This document shows positions 51,448 to 59,851 of a DNA stretch of 64,000 nucleotides, piece after piece. The DNA is from Pseudomonas sp. MM223 (lineage in GTDB: Bacteria; Pseudomonadota; Gammaproteobacteria; Pseudomonadales; Pseudomonadaceae). A model generated the notes under the pieces. It was not told the origin of the DNA and made no database searches. It saw nothing but the letters and a program-made list of their open reading frames with translations. A program made the position numbers and the translations under genes. The DNA is taken from the NCBI GenBank assembly GCA_947090765.1, contig OX352322.1, positions 1,569,501 through 1,633,500 on the forward strand, read 5' to 3'. Numbering within the stretch: position 1 is the stretch's first letter; each line of letters opens with the position of its first letter.

Positions 51448-52308
51448 ATGGCAACTTTGAAAAAAATGCGACGTTTACTGGGTGTGGGCACCGCCCTGGT
51501 AATGGCCATGAGCGCTGCACAGGCAATGGCCAAAGAAGTAAGCATAGGTTACGTGGATGGCTGGGCCGACAGTGTGGCCACCACCAACGTGGCCGCCGAA
51601 GTGATCAAGCAAAAGCTCGGCTACGACGTGAAGTTGCAGGCCGTGGCCACGGGGATCATGTGGCAGGGTGTGGCAACCGGCAAGCTCGATGCCATGTTGT
51701 CGGCCTGGTTGCCGGTGACCCATGGCGAGTACTGGACCAAGAACAAGGACAACGTGGTCGACTACGGCGCCAACTTCAAGGACGCCAAGATCGGCCTGAT
51801 CGTCCCCGAGTACGTGAAGGCGGCGAGCATCGCCGACCTTAAGACCGATAGCAGCTTCAAGCAGAAGATTGTCGGCATCGACGCAGGCTCCGGCGTGATG
51901 CTCAAGACCGACCAGGCAATCAAGGACTACGACCTGACCGGTTACAAGCTGCAGGCCAGCTCGGGCGCGGCGATGACGGCGGAACTGGGCCGTGCCTACG
52001 CCAAGCAGCAGTCGATTGCGGTGACCGGCTGGGTACCGCACTGGATGTTTGCCAAGTGGAAGCTCAAGTTCCTTGAAGACCCGAAAGGCGTGTATGGCGC
52101 GGCAGAAACCGTGAACAGCATTGGCAGCAAGGAACTGGCCACCAAGGCACCGGAAGTGGCGGAGTTCCTGAAGAAGTTCAGCTGGCAGTCCAAAGACGAG
52201 ATTGGCGAGGTGATGCTGGCGATCCAGGAAGGTGCCAAGCCTGAAGCGGCGGCCAAGGATTGGGTGGCCAAGCACCCTGATCGTGTGAAGGAGTGGACTG
52301 GCAAGTAA
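51448..52308 (+). CDS. betX: Glycine betaine/choline-type ABC substrate-binding protein
   Basis: 286 residues from ATG 51448, GAGGGG 9 bases upstream. Signal peptide ending SAAQAMA. OpuAC-type fold: VSIGYVDGWADSVATTNVAAEVIKQ, aromatic residues for the quaternary ammonium cage (TGIMWQGVATG, SAWLPVTHGEYW, GWVPHWMFAKW). No permease or ATPase gene is near, so it must share a transporter core encoded elsewhere, as BetX and CaiX do with CbcWV. In pseudomonads betX sits next to yjcH-actP, as here, which supports the name. Confidence 0.85.
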   Translation: MATLKKMRRLLGVGTALVMAMSAAQAMAKEVSIGYVDGWADSVATTNVAAEVIKQKLGYDVKLQAVATGIMWQGVATGKLDAMLSAWLPVTHGEYWTKNKDNVVDYGANFKDAKIGLIVPEYVKAASIADLKTDSSFKQKIVGIDAGSGVMLKTDQAIKDYDLTGYKLQASSGAAMTAELGRAYAKQQSIAVTGWVPHWMFAKWKLKFLEDPKGVYGAAETVNSIGSKELATKAPEVAEFLKKFSWQSKDEIGEVMLAIQEGAKPEAAAKDWVAKHPDRVKEWTGK

Positions 52309-52320
52309 TTGCTGAAAACG

Positions 52321-52427
52321 CTGGGGCCGCTGCGCGCCCCTTTCGCGGCACAAGGCCGCTCCTACAAGGGAATGCAATCTCCTGTAGGAGCGGCCTTGTG
52401 CCGCGAAGGGGACGCAAAGCGGCCCTG
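52321..52427. repeat. REP pair, TTCGCGGCACAAGG type
   Basis: Inverted pair between betX and the yjcH-actP promoter region, 13 bases after the betX stop. Confidence 0.92.
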
Positions 52428-52544
52428 CTTTATTGCAAATCCGGTAAAACACCGTTGCATCTAAGACTAAGGTCGTCTGGTTGCCGTCCAACAGCCGCAT
52501 AAAGTAAGGGCGTGGGTTTCATCCCCTACCTGTGCTGCTAGGAC

Positions 52545-52552
52545 AAAAACAA
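52545..52552 (+). promoter_or_regulatory. Hfq/Crc-type A-rich motif at the yjcH start
   Basis: AAAAACAA fits the AANAANAA catabolite-activity motif bound by Hfq with Crc, and it overlaps the A of the yjcH ATG. Binding there would block translation of yjcH and, by coupling, actP. Confidence 0.5.
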
Positions 52553-52863
52553 TGAACGACAGCATTTACCTCTCGATACAAAACAGCCCCCGTTTCAAGG
52601 AGCTGGTCACCAAACGCGAACGGTTCGCCTGGATTCTCTCGGCGATCATGCTCGGCCTGTACTGCGCTTTCATCCTCCTGATCGCCTACGGTCCTCATCT
52701 GCTGGGCGCCAAGCTCAGCCCTGAGTCGTCGATTACCTGGGGCATTCCCCTGGGCGTCGGCCTGATCGTTTCGGCATTCGTCCTGACCGCCATCTACGTA
52801 CGCCGCGCCAACGGCGAGTTCGATGAGCTGAACAAGGCCATCCTCAAGGAGGCGCAACAATGA
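52552..52863 (+). CDS. yjcH: DUF485 inner-membrane protein YjcH
   Basis: 103 residues, ATG 52552. Two membrane helices ([49 protein letters not shown]) and the typical C-terminal [14 protein letters not shown]485 proteins always accompany ActP-type permeases, but their role is not settled. The stop overlaps the actP start. Confidence 0.93.
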   Translation: MNDSIYLSIQNSPRFKELVTKRERFAWILSAIMLGLYCAFILLIAYGPHLLGAKLSPESSITWGIPLGVGLIVSAFVLTAIYVRRANGEFDELNKAILKEAQQ

Positions 52864-54524
52864 TTCGCCACGCCAAAGCCCTGGCCGTACTGGCCTGCGG
52901 CGCTTTCGCACCCGCCGTGTGGGCAGCCGATGCCCTGACCGGCGAGGTGCAGAAACAGCCGCTGAACGTTGCCGCGATCGCCATGTTCGTGGCCTTTGTT
53001 GCCTTCACCCTGGGTATCACTTACTGGGCTTCCAAACGCAACAAGTCGGCAGCGGACTACTACGCGGCCGGCGGCAAGATCACCGGCTTCCAGAACGGCC
53101 TGGCGATTGCCGGCGACTACATGTCGGCAGCCTCGTTCCTGGGTATTTCCGCACTGGTGTTCACCTCTGGCTACGACGGCCTGATCTACTCGATCGGCTT
53201 TTTGGTCGGCTGGCCGATCATTCTCTTCCTGATCGCCGAACGCCTGCGCAACCTGGGCAAGTACACCTTTGCCGACGTGGCCTCGTACCGCCTCGGGCAA
53301 AAGGAAATCCGTACCCTGTCGGCCTCCGGTTCGCTGGTGGTGGTGGCGTTCTACCTGATCGCGCAGATGGTAGGTGCCGGTAAACTGATCGAGCTGCTGT
53401 TCGGCCTGGACTACCACGTGGCGGTGATCCTGGTGGGTATCCTGATGTGCCTGTACGTGCTGTTCGGCGGCATGCTGGCCACCACCTGGGTACAGATCAT
53501 CAAGGCCGTGCTGTTGCTGTCCGGTGCCAGCTTCATGGCGCTGATGGTGATGAAACACGTAGGCTTCGACTTCAACACCCTGTTCTCGGAAGCGATCAAG
53601 GTGCACAGTAAGGGCGAGGCGATCATGAGCCCGGGCGGCCTGGTCAAGGACCCGATTTCGGCCTTCTCGCTGGGCCTGGCACTGATGTTCGGTACCGCCG
53701 GCCTGCCACACATCCTGATGCGCTTCTTCACCGTCAGTGACGCCAAGGAAGCGCGCAAGAGCGTGCTGTACGCCACCGGCTTCATCGGCTACTTCTACAT
53801 CCTTACCTTCATCATCGGCTTTGGCGCCATCTTGCTGGTCAGCACCAACCCGGACTTCAAGGACGCCGCTGGCGCCCTGCTGGGCGGCAACAACATGGCG
53901 GCGGTGCACCTGGCCGATGCCGTGGGTGGCAGCATCTTCCTCGGCTTCATTTCGGCAGTGGCCTTTGCCACCATCCTGGCGGTGGTTGCCGGCCTGACCC
54001 TGGCCGGTGCCTCGGCGGTGTCCCACGACCTGTACGCCAGCGTATGGCGCAAGGGCAAGGCCAACGACAAGGACGAAATCCGCGTGTCGAAGATCACCAC
54101 CGTCGCCCTGGGCGTGCTGGCGATCGGCTTGGGTATCCTGTTCGAGAAGCAGAACATCGCCTTCATGGTCGGCCTGGCGTTCTCCATCGCCGCCAGCTGC
54201 AACTTCCCGGTACTGCTGCTTTCGATGTACTGGAAGAAGCTGACCACCCGCGGCGCCATGATCGGCGGCTGGCTGGGCCTGGTCAGTGCGGTGACGCTGA
54301 TGATCCTCGGCCCGACCATCTGGGTACAGATCCTCGGCCACGAGAAACCGATCTACCCGTACGAGTACCCGGCGCTGTTCTCGATGGCCATCGCCTTTGT
54401 CAGCATCTGGTTCTTCTCGGTCACCGACAAGTCCAAGGCTGCCGACGACGAGCGTGCGCTGTTCTACCCGCAGTTCGTGCGTTCGCAGACGGGCCTGGGT
54501 GCCAGCGGGGCGGTGTCCCACTGA
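52860..54524 (+). CDS. actP: Cation/acetate symporter ActP
   Basis: 554 residues. Cleavable-looking N-terminus (AVWAAD near 22-25), then 13 SLC5-type membrane helices with the acetate permease blocks [42 protein letters not shown] and [12 protein letters not shown]. It takes up acetate, and probably glycolate, with a cation. Coupled to yjcH by a four-base overlap (ATGA). In relatives it is a target of CrbSR/MxtR-ErdR; a kinase of that type is encoded at 4491-7970. Confidence 0.95.
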   Translation: MIRHAKALAVLACGAFAPAVWAADALTGEVQKQPLNVAAIAMFVAFVAFTLGITYWASKRNKSAADYYAAGGKITGFQNGLAIAGDYMSAASFLGISALVFTSGYDGLIYSIGFLVGWPIILFLIAERLRNLGKYTFADVASYRLGQKEIRTLSASGSLVVVAFYLIAQMVGAGKLIELLFGLDYHVAVILVGILMCLYVLFGGMLATTWVQIIKAVLLLSGASFMALMVMKHVGFDFNTLFSEAIKVHSKGEAIMSPGGLVKDPISAFSLGLALMFGTAGLPHILMRFFTVSDAKEARKSVLYATGFIGYFYILTFIIGFGAILLVSTNPDFKDAAGALLGGNNMAAVHLADAVGGSIFLGFISAVAFATILAVVAGLTLAGASAVSHDLYASVWRKGKANDKDEIRVSKITTVALGVLAIGLGILFEKQNIAFMVGLAFSIAASCNFPVLLLSMYWKKLTTRGAMIGGWLGLVSAVTLMILGPTIWVQILGHEKPIYPYEYPALFSMAIAFVSIWFFSVTDKSKAADDERALFYPQFVRSQTGLGASGAVSH

Positions 54525-54542
54525 CCCTGCGTTGACGCTGTA

Positions 54543-54573
54543 GCAAAACGCCCCGCTTGCCGGGGCGTTTTGC
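54543..54573 (+). terminator. Intrinsic terminator after actP
   Basis: GCAAAACGCCCCG (54543-54555) pairs perfectly with CGGGGCGTTTTGC (54561-54573), five-base loop. Confidence 0.93.
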
Positions 54574-54601
54574 TGTCTGTAGTACACCCGCCTGGTTGTC
54601 G

Positions 54602-54636
54602 TTAGGAAATTTCAACAATTCGTTCAGAGGGTTCCC
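54602..54636 (+). promoter_or_regulatory. AAATTT-centred box upstream of the pilin unit
   Basis: TTAGGAAATTTCAACAAT (54602-54619) matches the box before the chaperone gene in 17 of 18 bases. About 22 bases on, AGGGTTCCC (54628-54636) is a weaker copy of the second site found there. TAGGAAA is the complement of TTTCCTA, the BvgA heptad. It lies 125-140 bases before the pilin start codon. Confidence 0.6.
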
Positions 54637-54690
54637 ATATTTTCGTTGTGGGTAACTGCGAATAATCCCACCTGTCAACGGCGCTTAGCC

Positions 54691-54707
54691 TGATTGACCC
54701 TCAATCA
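54691..54707 (+). promoter_or_regulatory. Inverted repeat in the pilin leader
   Basis: TGATTGA/TCAATCA with a CCC centre, a perfect 7-bp dyad 36 bases before the pilin GTG. It may be an operator or an RNA stem. Confidence 0.4.
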
Positions 54708-54742
54708 AAGCTTATGTCTACAGGTTTCCAGGAGATCTATTC

Positions 54743-55219
54743 GTGAAAGCACTCATGCTGGCACTTCCTTTCGCTGCACTCGTCGCCGGCCCGGCCATGG
54801 CCGAAGACCCGATCGAGAAACAGGTGCTGATTACCGCCACCGTTCCCACCGCTGCCTTCTATGTCGAGCCGGTCGGCGGCAACTGGATGAACGACCCGCA
54901 AGACATGGCCTGGAACTCGTTTCAAGGCAGCCTGACCCCGGTGCGCAAGCAGCTGCAAGCCAAAAGCACCGTTGGCCCGATCACCGCCCACCTGCTGTCG
55001 CCAGCCGTGGTCAGTAGCGGCCTGGAGGCTATCGACCTGGACGTCAAGATCGGTGACACCGTACTGACCACAAACGCTATCGAGATCCTCACCGAAGCCC
55101 AGGCTGCCCCGGGTGCGATCGTCGACTTCGAAGTTGCCCCGCAAGTGCCGGCAGGTGGCTACAAGCCAGGCAACTACCAAGGCCTGGTCAGCATGATGTT
55201 CGAAACCGCCGCGCCCTGA
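54743..55219 (+). CDS. CS1-type (alpha-fimbrial) major pilin
   Basis: 158 residues from GTG 54743, AGGAG 8 bases upstream. Signal peptide MKALMLALPFAALVAGPAMA. Mature start EDPIEKQVLITATVPTAAFYVEPVGG and end GNYQGLVSMMFETAAP are those of the CS1/CFA/I/Cbl class (CooA, CfaB, CblA): no cysteines, N-terminal donor strand with alternating hydrophobics, and the Y-x-G-x-V-x-M-x-F C-terminal strand. Polymerises by donor-strand exchange into the pilus shaft. First gene of the pilin-usher-adhesin unit. Confidence 0.9.
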   Translation: MKALMLALPFAALVAGPAMAEDPIEKQVLITATVPTAAFYVEPVGGNWMNDPQDMAWNSFQGSLTPVRKQLQAKSTVGPITAHLLSPAVVSSGLEAIDLDVKIGDTVLTTNAIEILTEAQAAPGAIVDFEVAPQVPAGGYKPGNYQGLVSMMFETAAP

Positions 55220-55260
55220 TCTGGCTGCATCCCCTTCTTTTCATCCTTCGTTGTCCACCT

Positions 55261-55288
55261 TCACCCCCCAGGCACGCCCTGGGGGTGA
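55261..55288 (+). other. Intercistronic hairpin between pilin and usher
   Basis: TCACCCCCCAGG (55261-55272) pairs with CCCTGGGGGTGA (55277-55288) around CACG, about 11 bp with one bulge, no T-tract. Such a stem after the major pilin could stabilise pilin RNA or damp read-through, giving much more pilin than usher. Confidence 0.55.
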
Positions 55289-55315
55289 GGGCGGGTATCG
55301 CCTGCAGGCACGGTA

Positions 55316-57809
55316 ATGGCCTTTTCTGCATCTACAAAGACGCTGCTGCTCGCCGCCAGCCTGGCCGCATTGCCGGCCGCTGCCGAAACGGCGGCCAGCG
55401 CCATGGGCGTGGTCAGCCAGGCCCAGGGCCTGCCGCGCGAGTTTGAAGAACACTTTTTCGACGTGCCCCTGGCGGTGCGGGTGGACCTGGATGGCCGCTA
55501 CCTGGGCGATGCCATGGTCGTGCTCAGCCGCGACGAGCGCGTGCAACTGCTGGAATTCACCGACCACTACGACAGCCGCGAGCCAGAGACGCTACGCCGT
55601 CGCTGGCAGGAGCGCCTGGCGGTGGGCCGGCCATTGGGTAATTGCCAGCGTGATTGCCCCGACGGCCTGCGCGCCATTCACTACAGCCTGGTCAATTCGC
55701 AGCTGTCGCTGCTGACCCATGCCGCCGAACTGGCCGGTGACGCCCCGCGCTACCACGCCTTGCCAGAGCAGGGCAGTGGCATGCTGCTGCGCAACCAGCT
55801 CAACCTGGTCAGCGATGGCCGTGAGACCAGCGGCATGTACGCGCTGCAAGGCCAGGCCAGCCTGGGCCAGTGGACGACCCTGGCCGATGCGCAGGCCGAC
55901 AAAGGCAGCGTCGGCAGCCAGCAAACCCGCCACCGGGTAGGCCAGTTGTACGCCGAGCGCCTGCACGATGAGCATTTCTTCCGCCTGGGCTATTTCACCC
56001 CCGGCGCCCAGGGCCTCACCCGCCAGCCACGGTTGCTGGGGCAAAGCCCTGATACCACCCTTGGGCTGATGTTTGGCAGCAGCGACAGCCTGCTGATTGA
56101 CAACGGCCAGCCCGAGCTCCACGCCGATCTACGTCACCCCCAACCGCCCCGGTGTGGTGGAGATATACCGTAACGGCTCGCTGATCAACAGCCAGCCCGT
56201 GCAGCCGGGCTTGCAGGCGCTGGACACCCGCGTATTGCCAGGCGGCATTTACCAGGTTGAAGTGCGCCTGCTCGAAGACGGCCAGGAAACGTCCCGCAGC
56301 GAAGAGTTCGTCTACAAGCCCAACAGCTGGCGCAACCCCGACAGCCGCTGGCGCTACAACCTGTACCTGGGCCAGCAGACCAGCCTGTTGAGCAACTGGG
56401 ACGCCCCCCATGACGACAGCCTTAGCGCTGGTGTGTTGACCAACTACCTGTTGCACCCGCGTGCGGTGCTGGGTTTGTCCTTGCAGCAAGTGGACGAGGC
56501 GATGCAGTACGGCACGTCGCTGGATTGGGACCTGCTCGACCGGCTGAAGCTTTACGGCAATGTCTACCGCACCCAGAACCAGGGCAATGGCTATGACATT
56601 CAGGCTATTCACAGCCACGACTTGGGTTCGCTGGTGCTCAGCCATAGCCGCTCATGGCTGGAAACCGTCAGCCGCCCGACCCACAGCCAGGTGGTGCGCT
56701 ATGCCGAGCAGAGCCAGACCTCACTGCTGTTTACCCGCCGCCTGGACAACCGCAGCACCGCTACCGTGCGCCTTTCCCACAGTACCGGTGCGGCCGATGG
56801 CTTTGGCGTCGACCTGGGGTGGTCCTACTACGGCAAGCTGATGGGCTCGGATGCCAACTGGCGCCTGAGCCTGTTCGACCGCCCGGGCACGCGCAGCAGT
56901 GGTGATGAACGCAGCCGCGGCATCAACCTGGCACTGAGCATGAGCCTGGGCGGGCCTGGCGAGCGCATTGCCGCCAGTGTCGGCAGCCGCACGTCGCACG
57001 ATGGCGGGCGCGACCATAACGCATCGCTGTCCTACCAGCGCGATGTCGACCTGGGCGCGCTGCAAAGCCTGGGTGGCACCGCCACGGTAGACCGTTACGG
57101 CGCAGGCTTTGGTGGTAACGCCCAGTTCCAGGGCCAGGCCTTGCAGGGGGATGCCTATGCCCAGAGTTCGTCCTACAACGGCCAGGTCAGTGGTGGCCTC
57201 AACCTGCAGAGCATCGTTGCCGTGGGGGAGGGCAAGGTGGCTGTTACGGGCCAGTACCTGCCCCACGATGCGGGGCTGATCGTGGATGTGGAAAGCGACA
57301 TCGATGGCCTGCAGTTGCGCGCCGATGACCAACATGGCCTGAGCGCTACCCTGCGCCCGGGGCGCAACCTGATCCCGGTGGGGGTATACAAGTCTGGCTA
57401 TGTGCAGTTTGACCTTGAGCATGACCAGCACACGGCTGCCGTGATTCAGCCCACCAGCTTCGACTACCACCTCAACCGCGGTGCGGTTGCCTATCGAACG
57501 TTGCGTGTCATGCGCACGGTGACGGTGCTCGGCCGCTTGCTCGATAGCCAGGGCCAGCCGATGCAGGGCGCGCAAGTGGTCAACCACGCCAGCCGCAGCG
57601 TCAGCGAGGCGGGTGGGCACTTTGCCGTGGAGATGAGCGAGTCGCAGCCCACGCTGGAGGTGCGCAAGGGCGGCACGGCCTTGTGCCTGCTGGAGCTGGA
57701 TTTCAAACAGCTGACCCGTGAGGGCGATGTGTTGCTGGCAGGTGATGTGGCATGCAGGCCTGAAGGCATGGCCAAAGCGCAGGATTCGGTAAGGGAGAGC
57801 AACACTTGA
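55316..57809 (+). pseudogene. CS1-type outer-membrane usher with +1 frameshift
   Basis: The first frame, ATG 55316, gives signal peptide MAFSASTKTLLLAASLAALPAAA, an N-terminal periplasmic domain, and the start of a barrel (ALPEQGSGMLLRNQLNLVSDG; FFRLGYFTPGAQG) up to SDSLLIDNGQP. There a surplus C (CAGCC-C-GAGCTCC, near 56111-56114) shifts the frame, which continues as SSTPIYVTPNRPGVVEIYRNG through the barrel to the C-terminal plug and carbohydrate-like domains and stops at 57809. With one base removed it is about 830 residues, the normal length for CooC/CfaC/TcfC ushers. As given, pili could not be exported. A sequencing error is a real possibility. Confidence 0.85.
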
Positions 57810-58990
57810 AAACGTTCAATGTGCGCGCGTTGGCTTTCTGGCTTGTACTGCTCGGCGGTGGTTGGCCGCTGCAGGGTTGGGCGGTCGAGCTTGACCTGAA
57901 ACTGCGCTACAGCGGCGACCCCGGGGGGCGATTTGAAAACATGACGCCACCTGCAGCGTTTTGCTCGGTCTGGGCATTTCTTTGTCGGTCTGCCGAGCAA
58001 AACCTGTTCGTTGCCGACTTGCCCATCACATACCACAAGCACAACGTTGGCAATGCCAGCGATTTTCGCGACCGGCATTACATTCGGATGCCGGGTGAGC
58101 GAAGCGTAGATGTGGTCAACGACTCGGGTAGGCGCTACACCCTCATTTTCAGCTTTACCGCCATCAGCCAGTACTTGGCTTACTTGTCTGGAACCATGGG
58201 GGCTGGAGCGGACAACGGCAGCGGTTGTAGCTTGGGTACTGCGATAAGTAACGAGAGAAGAGTCCAGTACTTGTGGCGGATTCGCCAGCCCAAGGCGCCT
58301 CAGGGTTGTTATGACGATGCCTGGAACATTCGCAAGATAACCGACGTGGCGGTGACGCAGTTCGGTGTCGAGTACCAGCTGATCATGCCGCGCCCCATTG
58401 GCATGCCGCAGGGTATTTACCGAGGCTCCGTGGAGTACAGCATCGGCCCGGGCGGGGATCTCGACTTGGGCAATGCAGTCACCAACCTCAACGACACGCG
58501 GCTGGTGGTCAATTTCGAACTGGACGTGCAACACGACCTGTACGTGAACTTCCCGCCTGGTTCGGACCACGCCGTGATTGAGCCTCCCGGTGGCTGGATG
58601 GCCTGGCTCGGCGGCCGCGGTGTACCGGGCAAGCTGTATCGCGACCTGCCGCTGCGTATTTTTACCACCGGGCCCATCCGGGTTTACAAGCGCTGCCAGT
58701 ACGAACTGGGCGACCAGTGCGGCATTCGCGAAAGTGCAGGGCACCTGGTGGGGGTAGATGTGTCGTTGACCCTGCCGGCGGGCTTGCAGCATAGCGGCAA
58801 CCCTGTCAGCCGGCTGGGGATACCCACGCGCCAGGCGGCTGCATTGCTTATCGAGCCGCTCAGCAGCGTGTGGGGCCAATCCGGCCAGCTGCATTTCGAG
58901 GTGGCTGGCAGCAGTGTGCCGCCCATGCTCGCCCACCCGGGCAGCCGCTATGAGGGATTGGTCACGGTGGTGTTCGAGGCGGAGATCTAG
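57806..58990 (+). CDS. CblD/CooD-like tip adhesin (minor pilin) 1
   Basis: 394 residues from TTG 57806, which overlaps the usher stop (TTGA); AGGGAG 9 bases upstream. Signal peptide ending LQGWA. N-terminal lectin-like half and C-terminal pilin half, as in CfaE/CooD/CblD, ending GLVTVVFEAEI like a pilin donor groove strand. Several cysteines (FCSVWAFLC; KRCQYELGDQC) could form disulfides. It shares the blocks GRF-N-TPP, SIGPGGD and FPPGSD-AV-EPPGGW-AWL with the second adhesin (59848), so they are paralogues. It should start pilus assembly and carry receptor binding. Confidence 0.82.
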   Translation: MKTFNVRALAFWLVLLGGGWPLQGWAVELDLKLRYSGDPGGRFENMTPPAAFCSVWAFLCRSAEQNLFVADLPITYHKHNVGNASDFRDRHYIRMPGERSVDVVNDSGRRYTLIFSFTAISQYLAYLSGTMGAGADNGSGCSLGTAISNERRVQYLWRIRQPKAPQGCYDDAWNIRKITDVAVTQFGVEYQLIMPRPIGMPQGIYRGSVEYSIGPGGDLDLGNAVTNLNDTRLVVNFELDVQHDLYVNFPPGSDHAVIEPPGGWMAWLGGRGVPGKLYRDLPLRIFTTGPIRVYKRCQYELGDQCGIRESAGHLVGVDVSLTLPAGLQHSGNPVSRLGIPTRQAAALLIEPLSSVWGQSGQLHFEVAGSSVPPMLAHPGSRYEGLVTVVFEAEI

Positions 58991-59001
58991 CTGTGCAGTT
59001 T

Positions 59002-59040
59002 GTCATTAGGAAATTTCGACAATAGATAGGGAAATTTCCT
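59002..59040 (+). promoter_or_regulatory. Two AAATTT-centred boxes upstream of the chaperone unit
   Basis: TTAGGAAATTTCGACAAT (59007-59024) and GGGAAATTTCCTG (59030-59042) have AAATTT centres exactly 21 bases apart, so they face the same side of the DNA. The first is nearly identical to the pilin box, and the second contains the perfect palindrome GGAAATTTCC. Both resemble the inverted TTTCCTA heptads of BvgA. They lie 85-120 bases upstream of the chaperone ATG. Confidence 0.62.
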
Positions 59041-59125
59041 GCATTTTGCGCGCGCAGACAGGGGGCACAATGCGCGCGCTGATGTTGATTGGCTACCAAC
59101 CAAGATCGCCCTGGAGAACGAAAAC

Positions 59126-59851
59126 ATGAAACTGCTGCGAGTGCTGTGCCTTGCGCTGGCGCCTTGCCTTGCCCAGGCCGGGCCGGAACTTAACGTCGGC
59201 GGGCTGTACGACTACCTTGAAGACGGCAAAAGCACCCTGCTCAAACGCGTGCGCAATGGTGGCGATGCCACGGCCTTCGTCAAGGTCAGCGTGGTCGAAC
59301 TGGTCTACGAAGGCGAAGGCCCGCCGCGCGAAGTGCCGCTGGACGGGCAGGCCATGGCTGAACGTGGCCTGGTGGTCAGCCCCGCCCGGCTGATTGTGCC
59401 GGCCCGCGGCATGCAGGCGGTGCGCCTGCTGTACCGGGGCGAGCGCGATCGTGAACGCTATTACCGTTTGCGCTTTATTCCGGTGCTGCCCGAAACGGGC
59501 GATGGCTTTGCCGTAAACGAGCAGGAGGCAGAGGCTTACCGCGACAGCCTCAAGGCAGGCGTCAACCTGCTGGCGGGGTACGGCACGCTGTTGTTCGTGC
59601 ACCCGGCCAACACCCGTTACCAAACCCCGGTTAGCCGCAAGGCCGGGGCATTGACTGTGAGCAACCAGGGCAATGCCACTGTGGTGCTCGACCATTTCCG
59701 CCAGTGCCAGACGCGGGACCAGCGTTGCGAACCCGCCACCAAGCACCATCTGCTGCCTGGGCGTAGCCGAGAGTTTCCCGGCGACCCCAACCAGGTGCAT
59801 CAGTTCGAGCTGCATGAAGGCCAGTCACGCATTGCCAAGGTGATGGAGTGA
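59126..59851 (+). CDS. CS1-type periplasmic pilus chaperone
   Basis: 241 residues; ATG 59126, GGAG 12 bases upstream. Signal peptide MKLLRVLCLALAPCLAQA. Two-domain immunoglobulin-like chaperone of the CooB/CfaA/CblB type: GLYDYLEDGKSTLLKRVRNGGDATAFVKVSV strand pair, RLIVPARGMQAVRLLYRG (the conserved strand facing the subunit groove), YYRLRFIPVLPE and a C-terminal domain with GNATVVLDHFRQC. In classical CS1 operons the chaperone gene is first, before the pilin; here it heads a separate unit behind the adhesin. Confidence 0.85.
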   Translation: MKLLRVLCLALAPCLAQAGPELNVGGLYDYLEDGKSTLLKRVRNGGDATAFVKVSVVELVYEGEGPPREVPLDGQAMAERGLVVSPARLIVPARGMQAVRLLYRGERDRERYYRLRFIPVLPETGDGFAVNEQEAEAYRDSLKAGVNLLAGYGTLLFVHPANTRYQTPVSRKAGALTVSNQGNATVVLDHFRQCQTRDQRCEPATKHHLLPGRSREFPGDPNQVHQFELHEGQSRIAKVME

